DNA of 64,000 nucleotides, taken from positions 1 through 64,000 of the forward strand of contig CAWDQZ010000009.1 of the NCBI GenBank assembly GCA_963804595.1, in the 5' to 3' direction. The DNA is from DASUPK01 sp963804595. GTDB lineage: Bacteria > Actinomycetota > Thermoleophilia > Solirubrobacterales > 70-9. The notes beneath the pieces are model-generated. The model had not been told where the DNA came from. It ran no database searches and worked only from the letters and a program-made list of their open reading frames with translations. Positions within the stretch are counted from its first letter, which is position 1; every line of letters begins with the position of its first letter. Positions 16,372 to 24,191 of the stretch are shown in pieces. A program made the translations under genes and the position numbers.

Positions 16372-17994
16372 CTACGGCTTCACCTGACAGGAACGGCCAC
16401 GGCAACTCGCCAGGCGCTGCATCAGCGCGTTCAGATGCGCCTTGACCCCGGCGTAGGCAGGGTCCTGGGCGACGTTCTGGAGCTCATAGGGATCCGTCCT
16501 GCGGTCGTAGAGCTCCTCCTCCGAGGTCTCGGTGTAGACGACGTACGTGTACCGCTGGGTCCGGACCCCGGAGTACGGCCGATCCCAGGCGTTGTTGGGG
16601 ATCGCCCCCTCGAAGAGCGGGCGCGGCGCCTCGATCGCCAGCGCGCGCTTGGGAGGGTTCTTGTGCCGCCTCAGGGTGGGCACCAGCGAGACCCCGTCCA
16701 TCTTCCTGCGGGCCTTCACCCCGGCGAGGGCGGCGAGGGTGGGAGCCAGATCGATGTTCGCGACCTGCCGCTTGATCCTCCTGCCCTCGGCAATGCCGGG
16801 ACCGCGGACGATCAGCGGAACCCCGAGCGATTCCTCGTAGGGCAGGAACTTGTCACCGGGGATCCGGTGTTCGCCCTGCATCCAGCCGTTGTCCGAGGTG
16901 AAGACGATCACCGTGTTGCGGAGCTGACCGCTGCGGCGGAGCGTCTTCACCATTCTGCCCACCCGGTCGTCGACGGCGCGCAGCGACCCGCCGCGCCCCT
17001 CGTAGTCGAGCTGGAGCTGGTAGATCTGCTCGTTCGTCAGCGGAGGCGTCTTGCTGGTGACGACCGAGGACTTGTCACTCACATCGGCCTCGTTGAAGCT
17101 GGGCGGCCGCGGGAGCTGAAAGCTCTTAGAGAGCTGCTCGTAGCGCTGCGCGGGGCGGGGATCGGGGCCGGGACGCCCCATGAGCGTGGTTGAGACGTCC
17201 TCTCGGTGCGGCGCGGCGGGGGTCCACCAGATGAAGAACGGCCTCTTCGCCCGCTTCTGGCGCCCGAGCAGCTTGTTCGTGATCCGGCCGGTCACATCGG
17301 GCGAGTACTGATCGGGATTGCTGGCACCCCAGTAGCTGTACGGCGCCGGTCCCATCACCTCATGCAGCTTCGCCAGGACGTCCGCGACGCTCTTGGTGTC
17401 CGGTGGGGTGACCTCGATGTTCGCGAAGTCGACCAGCTTGCGGGCGAAGTCCGCATCCCCCCAGGTGCGGAGCCCCCCGTTGCTGTTCATCTCGAAGTTG
17501 TAGTAGTCGTAGGCCGAGACGTCGAGCAGGGCGTGCCACTTGTCGAACCCGGGTGGGATCTCGCCGTGGCCGTCCAGCGCCCCGTAGCCGTTCAGCATCT
17601 TGCCGATCAGGTCGGTGCTGTACCCGCCGCGGTCCAGCCATGTGGCGAGGGTGTTGTTCCGTCCGGGCATCCCGTACCAGCCCTCGGGGTAGAAGTTTCC
17701 GCCCACGCCGTGGTTGTGGGCGTACTGACCGGTGAGGAATGTGGCCCGCGAAGGGCAGCAGAGCGGGAAGGAGGTGATCGCGTCGGTGAAGCTCGTCCCC
17801 CGCTTGGCCAGCAGCTTCCTGGTCTTCGGCATGAAGGCGAGGTCGGCCTGGTTCATGTCGTCGGTCATCACGACGAGGATGTTCGGCCGGCCGTCCCTGT
17901 CGGCCCCCGCGGGGCGCGCCTCGGCCACGCTCGGCAGCAGCAGGAGTGCGGCCAGCAGGCCGATCAGCGCCGTGAGGGTCCCTCCTCCCCGCAT
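16372..17994 (-). CDS. Exported type I sulfatase (second of two)
   Basis: A 540-residue sulfatase with a clear signal peptide (LTALIGLLAALLLLPSVAEA). Metal-binding MTDDM (Asp45-Asp46) precedes the formylglycine motif CCPSR (Cys79 is the modified residue). Later come PFFIWWTPAAPH, FTSDNGWMQGEHR and ELYDRRTDPYELQN. The mature domain resembles N-acetylglucosamine-6-sulfatase/arylsulfatase types. Two C-terminal cysteines (SCRGRSC) may pair outside the cell. It is the promoter-proximal gene of the sulfatase pair, divergent from a TetR regulator with a palindromic operator in the 44-base gap. Confidence 0.9.
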   Translation of the reverse strand: MRGGGTLTALIGLLAALLLLPSVAEARPAGADRDGRPNILVVMTDDMNQADLAFMPKTRKLLAKRGTSFTDAITSFPLCCPSRATFLTGQYAHNHGVGGNFYPEGWYGMPGRNNTLATWLDRGGYSTDLIGKMLNGYGALDGHGEIPPGFDKWHALLDVSAYDYYNFEMNSNGGLRTWGDADFARKLVDFANIEVTPPDTKSVADVLAKLHEVMGPAPYSYWGASNPDQYSPDVTGRITNKLLGRQKRAKRPFFIWWTPAAPHREDVSTTLMGRPGPDPRPAQRYEQLSKSFQLPRPPSFNEADVSDKSSVVTSKTPPLTNEQIYQLQLDYEGRGGSLRAVDDRVGRMVKTLRRSGQLRNTVIVFTSDNGWMQGEHRIPGDKFLPYEESLGVPLIVRGPGIAEGRRIKRQVANIDLAPTLAALAGVKARRKMDGVSLVPTLRRHKNPPKRALAIEAPRPLFEGAIPNNAWDRPYSGVRTQRYTYVVYTETSEEELYDRRTDPYELQNVAQDPAYAGVKAHLNALMQRLASCRGRSCQVKP

Positions 17995-18011
17995 CCAATC
18001 TCGATGCTACG

Positions 18012-18026
18012 GTGTGTGTCACACAC
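18012..18026. promoter_or_regulatory. Putative TetR operator between sulfatase and tetR genes
   Basis: GTGTGTG-T-CACACAC is a perfect inverted repeat with 7-bp arms in the 44-base divergent gap. It lies 17 bases before the sulfatase start and 12 bases before the GTG chosen for the TetR gene. Position and symmetry are those of a TetR-family autoregulatory operator controlling both directions. Confidence 0.65.
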
Positions 18027-18038
18027 TGTCAACTCCCC

Positions 18039-18716
18039 GTGCCGGCCAGATCCACCGCAAAATCCGCCCGCCCCCGCCTGACCCGCGACGAGGTGCGCGA
18101 TCGCCTCGTCGGCGCCACCACGGAGCTCGTCCGCGACCGCTCGTTCTACGAGCTCAGCGTCGCCGAGGTGACGGAGCGGGCCGGAATCGAGCGGACGATC
18201 TTCTACCGCCACTTCGACGATCTCGCCGATCTGCTGCTGCGGGCTGCGACGGAGGCGATCGAGAGCCTCTACGACGCCCAGGTGGACCTGGACGACGGGC
18301 GGGAGGAGGGAGACATGGAGGCGGTACGAGCCGCGATCGAGCCCGCCGTCCGCGTCTATGAGCGCCACGGCCCGGTTCTGCGGGCCGTCACGGAGGCGGG
18401 CGCCTCGCATCCCGAGATCGCCGCGCGCGGCGCCGAGCTCCGGCGTCGCTTCAACGAGCTCGCGACCGACTCGCTCCACAGGCTGCCCGGGCTGCGAGAG
18501 AACCCGCCCGCCGACGTCGCCGAGAGCTCCAGGGCGCTCAATCTGCTGAACGAGGCCTACCTTCGCGACGCGTTCGGCCGCGAGCCGCGGATCTCGGCGG
18601 AGACCGCGATCCAGACCATCACGGAGATCTGGGTGGCCTTCCTCGACCGGCGCTCGACCGCCGAACCTTCTCGAGGTTCTCGCGGTGAACCTCCTCGTAG
18701 GGCTCGAAATAGTTGA
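18039..18716 (+). CDS. TetR/AcrR-family transcriptional regulator
   Basis: A 225-residue one-component repressor. The N-terminal helix-turn-helix spans about residues 20-62 (LVRDRSFYELSVAEVTERAG then TIFYRHFDDLADLL), a textbook TetR DNA-binding domain, followed by an all-helical ligand domain of low conservation. The GTG at 18039 was chosen because the upstream alternative (18012) lies inside the operator palindrome. It probably represses the adjacent sulfatase genes and itself; the inducer is unknown. Its 3' end overlaps the convergent MBL-fold gene by 98 bases. Confidence 0.88.
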   Translation: MPARSTAKSARPRLTRDEVRDRLVGATTELVRDRSFYELSVAEVTERAGIERTIFYRHFDDLADLLLRAATEAIESLYDAQVDLDDGREEGDMEAVRAAIEPAVRVYERHGPVLRAVTEAGASHPEIAARGAELRRRFNELATDSLHRLPGLRENPPADVAESSRALNLLNEAYLRDAFGREPRISAETAIQTITEIWVAFLDRRSTAEPSRGSRGEPPRRARNS

Positions 18717-19527
18717 GCGCACCCTCCTCGATCCGGTCCCCCACCAGCTCGTACAGGGACCTGGTCCGGCACTCCAGGTCGACGGCGCAGCGCCGCAGCC
18801 GCTCGATGTAGGTGATCGTCGCGTCGATCAGGCTGGTGTCGTAGCCGCCTGACGAGATGACGGTGGGGTCGCCGTGATTGGGCAGTATCCGCCTCGCGCC
18901 GAGCTTCCGGAGAGCGGCGAGGTTCTCCAGGTGGAAGTCGAAGCGACCGGGCTCGTCCACATAGGTCGCGGTGTCCTCCATCGTGTCGCCACAGAGGAGC
19001 AACCGCCGATCCGGAAGCCAGACCAGGGTCGCGTCGTCGCTGTGGATCTCGGTGACGAGCAGGCGGACCTCGGTTCCACCCACGTCGAGATCCATGCCCT
19101 CGTTCACGGTCCGGGTCGGCAGGATCAGCGGATCGATTTCGGGCGGCCCCTCGAGCTCGCCACGCTCGATCTGCTCCTTGAAATGCGAGAGGTGCTCGGC
19201 CGTGCGCGCCGAGGCGATCACCTCGCAATCGGCGAACGCCTCGGTCCCGGCGACGTGATCGAGGTGCCAATGGCTGAGGACCACGGTCACGTCGCTGACA
19301 CCCAGGGACTCCAGCGTCTCTCTCACATAGCCGGCGTGCTCCACCGAGACATGGGTGTCGTAGACGAGCGCCCTCCTGCCGGCCACCAGCGCGTAGCTCG
19401 CGATCCCCAGCGAAAGAGCGCCGTCGTCGACCCAGTTCGGAGAATCCGCGAAGCGGTAGCCCGGCACTCGGCCGTCGTAGAAGGCGAGCACGCCCTCGGC
19501 GGGCTCGAGGACGCGAATCTGATGCAT
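18619..19527 (-). CDS. MBL-fold metallo-hydrolase
   Basis: A 302-residue zinc-dependent hydrolase of the metallo-beta-lactamase superfamily. The metal motif HWHLDH occupies residues 86-91. Later ligands are in TEIHSDD, LCGDTMED and PNHGDP. The C-terminal region after residue 225 is helical and not diagnostic. Without a signal peptide it is probably cytoplasmic; candidate activities include lactonase, thioesterase or glyoxalase II-like, and the sequence does not choose between them. The last 98 bases overlap the tetR gene on the opposite strand. Confidence 0.85.
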   Translation of the reverse strand: MHQIRVLEPAEGVLAFYDGRVPGYRFADSPNWVDDGALSLGIASYALVAGRRALVYDTHVSVEHAGYVRETLESLGVSDVTVVLSHWHLDHVAGTEAFADCEVIASARTAEHLSHFKEQIERGELEGPPEIDPLILPTRTVNEGMDLDVGGTEVRLLVTEIHSDDATLVWLPDRRLLLCGDTMEDTATYVDEPGRFDFHLENLAALRKLGARRILPNHGDPTVISSGGYDTSLIDATITYIERLRRCAVDLECRTRSLYELVGDRIEEGALNYFEPYEEVHRENLEKVRRSSAGRGRPPRSP

Positions 19528-19550
19528 CGCGGCGATGCTAGGAGTCCAGC

Positions 19551-19570
19551 GGCTTCGCCATCAGACCGCG
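19551..19570 (-). repeat. Dispersed repeat copy (GGCTTCGCCATCAGACCGCG)
   Basis: This 20-base sequence is the exact reverse complement of 42024-42043, another intergenic site. Its first 15 bases also occur inside the S17 gene (30354-30368), and a related core is in the 12.2 kb tandem array. It is followed by a second inverted element, CGGCCACAAGCGGCCG, resembling 62602-62618. It lies between the MBL gene and the rplQ terminator region. Confidence 0.75.
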
Positions 19571-19627
19571 GCCACAAGCGGCCGCCCGACAAAACCGCTC
19601 GAGGCTGCGCCTCTCGCTCATGATGGT

Positions 19628-19643
19628 GCGGCCTGGTGGCCGC
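19628..19643 (-). terminator. Hairpin at the end of rplQ
   Basis: GCGGCC-TGGT-GGCCGC is a 6-bp perfect stem abutting the rplQ stop codon. Further hairpins follow (GAGGC-TGC-GCCTC near 19601-19613). There is no long U-tract, but TTTT follows the second stem on the minus strand. Together these probably end the alpha operon transcript. Confidence 0.45.
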
Positions 19644-19996
19644 TAGACGAGCTCGAGGAAGACCATCTCGGCCGAGTCCGACCGGCGCGGACCCAGCTTG
19701 ACGATCCGCGTATAGCCGCCCGGCCGCTCCGCGTAGCGCGGCGCGATCTCCTCGAAGAGCTTGTGGACGGCGAACTTGTCGTTGTGGAGCTCGGAGAGCG
19801 CCTGGCGTCGCGCGTGCAGATCGCCCCGCTTGGCTAGCGTGATGAGCTTCTCGAACTCCGGCCGCAGCGCCTTGGCCTTCGGCTGGGTGGTTCGGATCCG
19901 CTCGTGCTCGATCAGCTGCTTCGACATCGTGCGAAGCAGCGACTTCCGGTGAGCCGAGTCCCGGCTCAGCTTGGCTCTCTTGCGCTGGTGCCTCAT
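19643..19996 (-). CDS. rplQ: 50S ribosomal protein L17
   Basis: Last gene of the alpha operon, 117 residues, the usual bacterial length. It begins MRHQRKRAKLSRDSAHRKSL and contains the family segment LIEHERIRTTQPKAKALRP. It ends YTRIVKLGPRRSDSAEMVFLELV, the canonical L17 C-terminus, with no extension. L17 binds 23S rRNA near the polypeptide exit region. It starts 32 bases after rpoA and is followed by a cluster of hairpins and dispersed repeats before the next gene. Confidence 0.97.
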   Translation of the reverse strand: MRHQRKRAKLSRDSAHRKSLLRTMSKQLIEHERIRTTQPKAKALRPEFEKLITLAKRGDLHARRQALSELHNDKFAVHKLFEEIAPRYAERPGGYTRIVKLGPRRSDSAEMVFLELV

Positions 19997-20028
19997 CCGC
20001 CTTCGCTCCGGCCGGGAGCCTAGCTGCC

Positions 20029-21024
20029 CTAGTCCTGACGCAGCGAAAGGCCGCGTGCCCGCAGGGTCTCCTGGACCTCCTCGATCGACTTGCGACCGAA
20101 GTTCGGGATCGCGTTGAGCTCCGACTCCGACTTCCGCACGAGCTCGCCGACGGTCTGGATGCCGGCGCGCTTCAGACAGTTGTAGGAGCGGACGCCCAGC
20201 TCGAGCTCCTCGATCAGGATCTCGTCCAGGCCGTCGGCGCCCGGCACGGTCCCGGCGTCACCGCCGCCGCCGCCGACACCGTCGGTGACTGTGATCGCGC
20301 CCTCGCCGCGCAGCTCGTCCACGCGGTCGGCGGTCGTGAAGATCGCCAGGCTCTTGATCAGGATCTCGGCGGCCTCTCGCAGGGCGGCGCCCGGCTCGAT
20401 TGAGCCATCGGTCTCGACCTCGAGCGTGAGCTTGTCGAAGTCGGTGCGCTGGCCAACTCGGGCGGAGTCGACCGAGTAGGCGGCCCGTCGGATCGGCGAG
20501 AAGATCGAGTCGATCGGAACGACGCCGATGGGCTTGTCGTCCGACTTGTTCTCGTCCGCCGGCGAGTATCCGCGCCCGCGGCCGATCGTCAGGTACATCT
20601 CGAGCTTGGTCTTCTTCTCGAGCGTCGCGATCGGCGCCTCGGGGTTGAGGATCTCGACTCCGGCGGGGAGGTCGATGTCCTTGGCCTTCACTTCGCCCGG
20701 ACCGGTGGCGACGAGCGGCGTCTCGACCTCATCGGCGTCGGTGTGCATCCGAACGACGACGTCCTTCAGGTTGAGGACGAGGTCGGTGACGTCCTCCTTC
20801 AGCCCTGGGATCGTCGAGAACTCGTGTGCCACGCCCTCGATGCGGACGCTGGTGATCGCCGCGCCGCCGAGGGAGGAGAGGAGGACGCGACGCAGACTGT
20901 TCCCGAACGTGTAGCCGAAGCCCTTGTCGAGCGGCTCGATCGTGAACGTGCCCTTGTTGTCGTCACCATCCTCGCCCGCGATCTTCGGGACTTGGAAATC
21001 TGGCAGGGTGGTCATTGCTTCCAT
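20029..21024 (-). CDS. rpoA: DNA-directed RNA polymerase alpha subunit
   Basis: Assembly scaffold of RNA polymerase, 331 residues. The N-terminal dimerisation domain has GFGYTFGNSLRRVLLSSL and the typical ATLEKKTKLEMYLTIGRGRGY. A Gly/Asp linker (GVGGGGGDAG) leads to the C-terminal domain with LGVRSYNCLKRAGIQTVGEL and LNAIPNFGRKSIEEV, which contacts UP elements and activators. A second ATG three codons downstream is an alternative start. It lies between rpsD and rplQ, the standard alpha-operon position. Confidence 0.97.
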   Translation of the reverse strand: MEAMTTLPDFQVPKIAGEDGDDNKGTFTIEPLDKGFGYTFGNSLRRVLLSSLGGAAITSVRIEGVAHEFSTIPGLKEDVTDLVLNLKDVVVRMHTDADEVETPLVATGPGEVKAKDIDLPAGVEILNPEAPIATLEKKTKLEMYLTIGRGRGYSPADENKSDDKPIGVVPIDSIFSPIRRAAYSVDSARVGQRTDFDKLTLEVETDGSIEPGAALREAAEILIKSLAIFTTADRVDELRGEGAITVTDGVGGGGGDAGTVPGADGLDEILIEELELGVRSYNCLKRAGIQTVGELVRKSESELNAIPNFGRKSIEEVQETLRARGLSLRQD

Positions 21025-21051
21025 CAGGTATCTACTTCCTTCTCTGGGGGG

Positions 21052-21672
21052 TTACTTCGAGTACAGCTCGACGATGAGCTGTTCCTCGACGGGGGCCGAG
21101 ATCTCGCTCCTCTCGGGGAGCCTCAGCACCTTGGCATTGAGTGAGTCGTGGTCGGCCTGCAGCCAGGCCGGGACGCCCGAGGTGAGCTCGGTGGCGTCGC
21201 GAACCACGTCCGTGGCCCCGCTGCTCGACTTGATGGTGATCACGTCATCCGGCTTCACCTGGTATGAGGGAATGTCGACGCGGCGGCCGTTCACCGTCCA
21301 GTGGCCGTGGCTGACCAGCTGTCTGGCCTGACGGCGCGAGGCGGCGAAGCCGAGGCGCACCAGGACGTTGTCGAGGCGACACTCGAGCAGGCGCAGCAGG
21401 TTCTCGCCGGTCACGCCCTCCTGGCGGCTCGCCTTGTCGTAGTAACTCGCGAACTGCTTCTCGAGCACCTGGTAGTAGCGCTTCGCCTTCTGCTTCTCGC
21501 GCAGCTGCGCCCGGTACTCGGACTGCCGCATTCGGCCACGGCCGTGCTCGCCCGGCGGATAGGAGCGGCGCTCTACGCCGCACTTGTCGGTGAAACAGCG
21601 GGCGCCCTTGAGGAACAGCTTCTGCCCCTCGCGGCGACACTGCTTGCACTGGGCGGAGGTGTCGCGAGCCAT
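21052..21672 (-). CDS. rpsD: 30S ribosomal protein S4 (zinc-type)
   Basis: Primary 16S rRNA-binding protein, 206 residues, needed to nucleate 30S assembly and for fidelity. The N-terminus keeps a four-cysteine zinc module (CKQC...CFTDKC), so it is the C+ form. RRSYPPGEHG and the S4 RNA-binding domain (NVLVRLGFAASRRQARQLVSHGH) follow. Its start codon directly follows the rpsK stop with no intervening base. Confidence 0.97.
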   Translation of the reverse strand: MARDTSAQCKQCRREGQKLFLKGARCFTDKCGVERRSYPPGEHGRGRMRQSEYRAQLREKQKAKRYYQVLEKQFASYYDKASRQEGVTGENLLRLLECRLDNVLVRLGFAASRRQARQLVSHGHWTVNGRRVDIPSYQVKPDDVITIKSSSGATDVVRDATELTSGVPAWLQADHDSLNAKVLRLPERSEISAPVEEQLIVELYSK

Positions 21673-22065
21673 CTAGACCCTCCTCCGCTTCCGGGGACGG
21701 CAGCCGTTGTGCGCCTGCGGCGTCACGTCCTTCACCGTCGTCACGTCGAGCCCGGCCGCCTGCAGCGAGCGAATCGCGGTCTCGCGACCCGAGCCGGCGC
21801 CCTTCGCAAAGACCTCGACGCGCTCGAGGCCTTGCTCCATGCCCTTCTTGGCGGCCGCGTCCGCGGTCACCTGGGCGGCGAACGGCGTGGACTTGCGCGA
21901 GCCCTTGAAGCCCGCCGAGCCGGCTGACTCCCAGGCGATGACGTTGCCCTCGGTGTCGGTCAGGGTGACGATGGTGTTGTTGAACGAAGTCTTGATGTGA
22001 GCCTGGCCGTAGGTGACGTTCTTGCGAACGCGCCGGCGCGAGCGACCCTTCTGCGCACGTGGCAT
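21673..22065 (-). CDS. rpsK: 30S ribosomal protein S11
   Basis: Platform protein of the 30S subunit near the E site, 130 residues. Conserved AHIKTSFNNTIVTLTD, WESAGSAGFKGSRKSTPFAA and the C-terminal DVTPQAHNGCRPRKRRRV are all present. Length is typical with no added tail. It sits 20 bases after rpsM and abuts rpsD within the alpha operon. Confidence 0.98.
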   Translation of the reverse strand: MPRAQKGRSRRRVRKNVTYGQAHIKTSFNNTIVTLTDTEGNVIAWESAGSAGFKGSRKSTPFAAQVTADAAAKKGMEQGLERVEVFAKGAGSGRETAIRSLQAAGLDVTTVKDVTPQAHNGCRPRKRRRV

Positions 22066-22085
22066 CTAGCGATTCCCTCCTCGGC

Positions 22086-22469
22086 TCACTTGGGCTGCGG
22101 TGCCTTCTTGCGGCCCGCCACGCTCATCCGGCGCGGGCCCTTGCGGCCTCGCGCGTTGGTCTTGGTGCGCTGGCCCCGAACCGGCAGCCCGCGGCGGTGC
22201 CGCAGGCCGCGATACGAGCCGATCTCCTGGAGGCGCTTGATGTTCTGGGAGCGCTCCCGACGGAGGTCGCCCTCGACCTCGTGATCCTCGACCGCGTCGC
22301 GCAGCTTCACGACCTCGTCCTCGGTGAGGTCCTTGATCGGCGTGTTCGGGTCGACGCCGGTCTCCTTCAGGATCTGGTTGGCCGTCGAGCGGCCGATCCC
22401 GTAGACGTAGGTGAGGCCGATCTCGGCCCGCTTGTTGAGTGGGATGTTGACTCCAGCGATCCGTGCCAC
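22086..22469 (-). CDS. rpsM: 30S ribosomal protein S13
   Basis: Head protein of the 30S subunit contacting the P-site tRNA and forming bridge B1 with L5. The 127-residue sequence opens MARIAGVNIPLNKRAEIGLT and contains YVYGIGRSTANQIL and SYRGLRHRRGLPVRGQRTKTNARGRKGPRR in successive segments; the basic C-terminal tail that reaches tRNA is intact. It lies 3 bases after rpmJ. Confidence 0.98.
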   Translation of the reverse strand: MARIAGVNIPLNKRAEIGLTYVYGIGRSTANQILKETGVDPNTPIKDLTEDEVVKLRDAVEDHEVEGDLRRERSQNIKRLQEIGSYRGLRHRRGLPVRGQRTKTNARGRKGPRRMSVAGRKKAPQPK

Positions 22470-22472
22470 GTT

Positions 22473-22586
22473 CTAGCCCTGCCTCTGCTTGTGGCGGGGG
22501 TTGGAGCAGATCACCAGGACCGCCCCGTTGCGGCGGATCACCTTGCACTTCTCACAAATCGGCTTTACGGAAGCTCGGACCTTCAT
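22473..22586 (-). CDS. rpmJ: 50S ribosomal protein L36 (zinc-type)
   Basis: A 37-residue protein starting MKVRASVKPICEKCKVIRRN and ending with a Cys and a His (CSNPRHKQRQG) that complete a CxxC...C...H zinc knuckle, so it is the zinc-requiring form. AAGGGG precedes the ATG at 22586. The frame stays open upstream but loses all similarity. Normally infA lies just before it; here only a 130-base gap with a hairpin separates it from map. Confidence 0.95.
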   Translation of the reverse strand: MKVRASVKPICEKCKVIRRNGAVLVICSNPRHKQRQG

Positions 22587-22629
22587 TCCCCTTCTTTCGT
22601 GGGGTCGTATCGGACTGGGAGTAGGCCCC

Positions 22630-22651
22630 TCGGCCCCAGGAGTCGGGCCGA
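22630..22651 (-). promoter_or_regulatory. Hairpin in the map-rpmJ gap
   Basis: TCGGCCC and GGGCCGA form a 7-bp perfect stem with an 8-base loop in the 130-base gap between map and rpmJ. The gap is where infA would normally lie. No U-tract follows, so a regulatory or mRNA-processing hairpin is as likely as a terminator. No convincing promoter hexamers were found in the gap. Confidence 0.4.
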
Positions 22652-22716
22652 TAGGCACAAGAAACGCCGGCCACGCCAAGCGTGAACCGACGAGTGAAAG
22701 TCTAGCAGCGTGCCGG

Positions 22717-23484
22717 CTACTCCAGGTGCCATGGAGTGAGGACGCGAGCGCCATCCTCGGTGACGGCAATCGTGAACTCGAAGTGGGCGGCGAGCGAGTC
22801 GTCCGCCGAATACACCGCCCAGCCGTCCGAGCCCATCCGCACCTCGGGTCCGCCGGCGTTCACCATCGGCTCGATCGCGAGCACCATCCCCTGCTCGAGC
22901 GTGGGTCCCTTGCCCGGGTCGCCGAAGTTCGGGATCTGCGGGTCCTCGTGCATGTCACGGCCGACGCCGTGCCCGACGAGGCTGCGGATGATTGACAGGC
23001 CGTCGCGCTCGACCCGCGTCTGGATCGCGTGCGAGATGTCGCTCAGGTGGTTGTCGACCTTTGCCTGCTCGATGCCCTCGAAGAGGGCGTCCTCGGTGGT
23101 GCTCAGCAGCAGCTCCGCGCCCTCGGGCGCCGCGCCGATCGGCACCGTGATCGCCGCGTCGGCCACCCAGCCCTCGTAGGTGACGCCGACGTCGATCGAG
23201 AGGATGTCCCCGCGGCGCAGCTCGTACGGTCCCGGGATTCCGTGGACGACCATCGAGTTCGGTGAGGTGCAGATCGAGCCGGGGAAGCCCCGGTAGCCCT
23301 TGAAGGACGGAACCGCCCCCTGTGAGCGGATGAACTTCTCGGCCGCCTCGTCCAGCTCCTTGGTGGTCACTCCGGGACGCGCCTTCGAGCGCAGCATCCG
23401 CAGGCAGCGGGCCTGGATCTTCCCGGCCTCCGCCATCGCGTCGATCTGCGCTGACGTCTTGCGAATGATCATGCCTCGGTACAT
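22717..23484 (-). CDS. map: Type I methionine aminopeptidase
   Basis: Removes N-terminal Met from nascent proteins. The 255-residue pita-bread enzyme shows metal-ligand segments LSIDVGVTYEGWVADAAIT (two Asp), GHGVGRDMHEDP (His) and MVLAIEPMVN plus HFEFTIAVT (two Glu). No zinc-finger extension is present, so it is the short bacterial class. The ATG at 23484 follows the adk stop after one base; a second ATG four codons on is possible. Confidence 0.97.
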   Translation of the reverse strand: MYRGMIIRKTSAQIDAMAEAGKIQARCLRMLRSKARPGVTTKELDEAAEKFIRSQGAVPSFKGYRGFPGSICTSPNSMVVHGIPGPYELRRGDILSIDVGVTYEGWVADAAITVPIGAAPEGAELLLSTTEDALFEGIEQAKVDNHLSDISHAIQTRVERDGLSIIRSLVGHGVGRDMHEDPQIPNFGDPGKGPTLEQGMVLAIEPMVNAGGPEVRMGSDGWAVYSADDSLAAHFEFTIAVTEDGARVLTPWHLE

Positions 23485-23485
23485 C

Positions 23486-24178
23486 TCACATGCCCTCCTC
23501 TTCCTCTCGGCGGAGGGTGGCGATTATCCCGTGGATCCGCTCCTCTACCCGGTCCGGTGACTGCTTTCCGTCCACACGGTTGAGGATGCCACGTTCGTCG
23601 TAGTAGTCGATCAGGGGCTCGGTCTTCTCGCGGTACTGGGCGAGGCGGTTCTTGATCACCTCCGGCTTGTCGTCGTCGCGGACGATCAGCTTGGCGCCGT
23701 CGATGTCGCATACCCCCTCTTCCTTGGGCGGGTCGAACTCGACGTGGTAGATGTGGCTCGGGTTCTCGGAGCAGGTACGGCGGCCTCCCAGGCGGCGGAG
23801 GATCTCCTCCTCCGGCACCTCGATCAGGATCACCCCGGTGAGCTCCCGTCCCAGCTCCTTCATCTTCGCGTCGAGCGCCTCGGCCTGCGGGACGGTGCGG
23901 GGGAATCCGTCGAGGATGAATCCGTCCGAGGCCTCCTCGTCCTGCAGTCGCTCGGCGATCACGCCGATGATCACCTCGTCCGGGACCAGGTCGCCCCGAT
24001 CCATGTACTCCTTTGCCTGCCTCCCGACCTCGGTCTCGTCCTTGACCGCGGCACGCAGGATGTCGCCGGTCGCGTAGTAGGGCAGCCGGAAGTCCTCCTG
24101 CAGGCGCTCCCCCTGGGTCCCCTTGCCGCTCCCGGGCGGTCCGAGCAGGATTAGGTTCAGCTCGGGCAAGCCCGGCAC
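23486..24178 (-). CDS. adk: Adenylate kinase
   Basis: Interconverts ATP plus AMP with two ADP. The 230-residue protein has the P-loop GPPGSGKGTQ, the AMP-site ATGDILRAA and GFPRTVPQAEAL, and a long LID domain (RRTCSENPSHIYHVEFD...GVCDIDG). Only two LID cysteines are visible, so a full four-Cys zinc site is not evident. The C-terminus is extended by an acidic REEEEGM. Start is GTG at 24178, 13 bases after secY. The secY-adk-map order is standard. Confidence 0.96.
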   Translation of the reverse strand: MPGLPELNLILLGPPGSGKGTQGERLQEDFRLPYYATGDILRAAVKDETEVGRQAKEYMDRGDLVPDEVIIGVIAERLQDEEASDGFILDGFPRTVPQAEALDAKMKELGRELTGVILIEVPEEEILRRLGGRRTCSENPSHIYHVEFDPPKEEGVCDIDGAKLIVRDDDKPEVIKNRLAQYREKTEPLIDYYDERGILNRVDGKQSPDRVEERIHGIIATLRREEEEGM

Positions 24179-24191
24179 CCCGCGGCGTGCG

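Noticed and set aside
22587..22716. Promoter for rpmJ in the map-rpmJ gap
   Set aside because: TAGACT could be a -10, but no -35 lies at a suitable distance.
22473..22769. 98-residue extended version of L36
   Set aside because: Residues before MKVRASVKPICEKC have no similarity and cross the map gene end; the 37-residue form has its own ribosome binding site.
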